This document shows positions 5,025-6,696 of a DNA stretch of 6,696 bases, piece by piece. The notes below the pieces were generated by a model, which made no database searches, was not told the origin of the DNA, and worked only from the letters and a program-made list of their open reading frames with translations. Positions within the stretch are counted from its first letter, which is position 1; each line of letters starts with the position of its first letter. The position numbers and the translations under genes were made by a program. This stretch comes from Tannerella sp. GTDB lineage: Bacteria > Bacteroidota > Bacteroidia > Bacteroidales > Tannerellaceae. The DNA lies in the NCBI GenBank assembly GCA_031271245.1, contig JAISWC010000255.1:1-6696 (forward strand), in the 5' to 3' direction.

Positions 5025-5861
5025 ATGGGAAGATTTGTTTTATCCGGAATGCTTTGGACACTCCTGGCTGCGGTCGGGGGAAACGTCCGTGCGCAGACGT
5101 ATGAAGAGATGATTGAAAAAAGCTATGATTATGTGGACAGGAACGATTTGCCGGCAGCCGAGGAATGCCTGAAGGCGGCCATGCGAATGGAACCGGGCAA
5201 CCGGAACAATTATGCGCTGCTTACGAACTTAGGCACCGTCCAGCGCCGCCAGGGGAAACTGGATGACGCGCTTGTGTCCTATACGGCCGCCCTGAATCAG
5301 CAGCCCAAAAACGAAGTAGTTCTTTCGAACCGCGCCGAGTTGTACACCGAAATGAACGAAACGGAAAAGGCGTTAAGCGACTATGAAGTGTTGCTTTCGG
5401 TCAGCCCGCAGAACGAAGACGCCCTGTTTCACCGCGGTCTGCTCCACCTCGGGATGCAAAATCTTATCCTGGCCGAAGCGGATTTCGAGAAAATCCTTGA
5501 CCTCAACAAAGAAACCGTTCAGGGGCGGCTGGGATATGCGTTGCTGGAGAAAGTCCGGAAGAATTACGACAACTGCGAGGCCATTCTCAATTACCTGATA
5601 GGCAAACGTCCCGAATACTGGCGTCTCTACGAGGAGCGCGCCGAACTTTATTTCCTGATAAATAAAAACGGGCGGGCGATGGCCGACCTGAACAAAGTCT
5701 TTGCCGAAGAGCCTGATCCGTCCGCCGAGTTGTACGTCCTGCGCGGACGGGTCAAGCTGGCGCAGTATGAAAAGGCTTCGGCGGCGATTGATTTCAGGAA
5801 AGCCCTGTCGATGGGCTATGACGCCGAAACCATCGAAAAGTTGCTGAAACAGACGTATTGA
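5025..5861 (+). CDS. secreted tetratricopeptide repeat (TPR) protein
   Basis: Starting at MGRFVLSGML the protein has 278 residues. A signal peptide covers residues 1-23 (hydrophobic 5-18, cleavage after VRA before QT), so it is exported to the periplasm or outer membrane. The rest is nearly all TPR units, at about 25-57, 62-95, 97-129, 131-163, 165-197 (degenerate), 199-231 and 233-266, with the typical pattern of G/A, Y/F, A and P (for example LGTVQRRQGKLDDALVSYTAAL). TPR arrays are protein-binding scaffolds; the partner is unknown. The start at 5025 is chosen because it gives a clean signal peptide and lies after the predicted transcription start, with GAGGGA 7 bases before it; ATG 5010 is less likely, as it would be almost leaderless. 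The NuoL gene follows after 21 bases and is probably co-transcribed. Confidence 0.88.
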   Translation: MGRFVLSGMLWTLLAAVGGNVRAQTYEEMIEKSYDYVDRNDLPAAEECLKAAMRMEPGNRNNYALLTNLGTVQRRQGKLDDALVSYTAALNQQPKNEVVLSNRAELYTEMNETEKALSDYEVLLSVSPQNEDALFHRGLLHLGMQNLILAEADFEKILDLNKETVQGRLGYALLEKVRKNYDNCEAILNYLIGKRPEYWRLYEERAELYFLINKNGRAMADLNKVFAEEPDPSAELYVLRGRVKLAQYEKASAAIDFRKALSMGYDAETIEKLLKQTY

Positions 5862-5882
5862 TATAAAAAAACGGATGATACA

Positions 5883-6696
5883 ATGGATTTTACAATCTTG
5901 ATGCTGCTGTTGCCGTTCGGTTCGTTCCTCTGGCTCGGGCTGGGCGGACGGCGGATGAAGCCCCGGACGGCCGGCGCCATCGGCACGGCGTCGATCGCGC
6001 TGGTGACGGCGCTGGCCTGGACAACGGTCGCGTGTTACTTCGGCGGCGGACGGACGGCAGACGGCACCTTCCCCACGCTTACGCCCTTCAACCTCACCTG
6101 GCTACCCTTCAGCGAATCGCTGCACATCGACTTCGGCATCCTGCTCGACCCGATTTCGGTGATGATGCTCGCCGTCATTTCCACCGTCTCGCTGATGGTG
6201 CACATCTACTCGCTCGGCTACATGAAGGGCGAACGCGGCTACCGGCGCTATTTCGCCTTCCTGTCGCTCTTCACCCTGTCGATGACGGGACTGGTGGTCG
6301 CCACCAATATCTTCCAGATGTACGTGTTCTGGGAACTGGTCGGCGTATCGAGCTACCTGCTGATAGGCTTCTACTACCCCCGTGCGACGGCCGTGGCGGC
6401 GGCGAAGAAGGCATTCGTCGTGACCCGCTTTGCCGACCTCGGCTTTCTGATCGGCATCCTGATTTACGGATACGGTACCGGCTCCTTCGCCTTCACACCG
6501 CAGACGCAGGCGTTGGCCGCCGCCGGCGCGACGGTACCGCTGGCGCTGGGACTGATGTTTGTCGGCGGCGCCGGCAAGAGCGCCATGTTCCCGCTGCACA
6601 TTTGGCTGCCCGATGCCATGGAAGGCCCGACGCCCGTCAGCGCGCTGATTCACGCAGCAACGATGGTCGTGGCGGGCGTCTACCTGGTCGCGCGGA
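5883..6696 (+). CDS. nuoL: NADH-quinone oxidoreductase subunit L (NuoL-type), N-terminal part
   Basis: The first 271 codons are present and the gene runs off the right edge. My translation starts MDFTILMLLLPFGSF and stays open. NuoL-type features are FGILLDPISVMML (84-96), VHIYSLGYM (106-114), the proton-channel motif FWELVGVSSYLLIGF (149-163) with Glu151, and GKSAMFPLHIWLPDAMEGPT (231-250) with Lys232, followed by SALIHAATMV. Glu151 and Lys232 match the key residues of NuoL proton translocation in the membrane arm of respiratory complex I. The codons are markedly G/C-rich compared with rpsP. No nuoK or other nuo gene precedes it; a TPR gene does. An antiporter- or bicarbonate-transporter-type NuoL relative cannot be fully excluded without the C-terminal half or the next gene, but the N-terminal half reads as true NuoL. 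Confidence 0.9.
   Translation, partial: MDFTILMLLLPFGSFLWLGLGGRRMKPRTAGAIGTASIALVTALAWTTVACYFGGGRTADGTFPTLTPFNLTWLPFSESLHIDFGILLDPISVMMLAVISTVSLMVHIYSLGYMKGERGYRRYFAFLSLFTLSMTGLVVATNIFQMYVFWELVGVSSYLLIGFYYPRATAVAAAKKAFVVTRFADLGFLIGILIYGYGTGSFAFTPQTQALAAAGATVPLALGLMFVGGAGKSAMFPLHIWLPDAMEGPTPVSALIHAATMVVAGVYLVAR

Noticed and set aside
6102..6653. 183-codon minus-strand frame inside nuoL
   Set aside because: It mirrors the conserved NuoL reading frame in G/C-rich DNA and its Gln/Arg/His/Glu-rich translation is typical of an antisense artefact.

Overview
The window looks like chromosomal DNA from a Bacteroidota, probably Bacteroidales. Three things point there. The recognisable genes have Bacteroidota-type features: a ribosomal protein S16 with a long Lys/Ala/Glu-rich tail, a DUF5103/type IX secretion 'plug' family protein, and a Tgt lacking the usual zinc cysteines. 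The putative promoters match the Bacteroidota pattern (-7 TAnnTTTG, -33 TTTG). Start codons sit behind A/T-rich leaders rather than strong Shine-Dalgarno sequences. Genus cannot be decided from this window.

Layout. On the minus strand at the left edge, tgt (532-1662) is followed through an ATGA stop/start overlap by an LptF/LptG-type permease that runs off the window. Upstream of tgt lies about 740 bp (1663-2401) with no confident gene. It holds the tgt promoter, a possible 41-residue plus-strand ORF, several small hairpins, a palindromic array of 9-bp repeats, and two copies of a palindromic GAGTRCACGGTGCAC motif near its edges. Next come three more minus-strand genes, in transcription order rpsP (4879-4313), a four-helix membrane protein of unknown function (4216-3692) and the plug-family protein (3679-2402). 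A good intrinsic terminator separates rpsP from the membrane gene, and a second 9-bp repeat array abuts the rpsP stop codon. From a divergent promoter region (4880-5024) a plus-strand pair runs right: a secreted TPR protein (5025-5861), then 21 bp later the first 271 codons of a NuoL-type proton-pumping subunit, cut by the window edge.

How the genes fit together. tgt (queuosine tRNA modification) and the lipopolysaccharide-transport permease are coupled by position, not by obvious function. The membrane protein and the plug-family protein are 12 bp apart and probably co-transcribed, so the membrane protein may act in the same envelope process. NuoL directly behind a TPR gene, with no nuoK before it, suggests a complex I locus that is split or rearranged, or a NuoL relative with another job.

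Most of the window is ordinary core genome. The least explained part is the 1663-2401 intergenic region with its repeats and hairpins. I see no convincing new multi-gene system.
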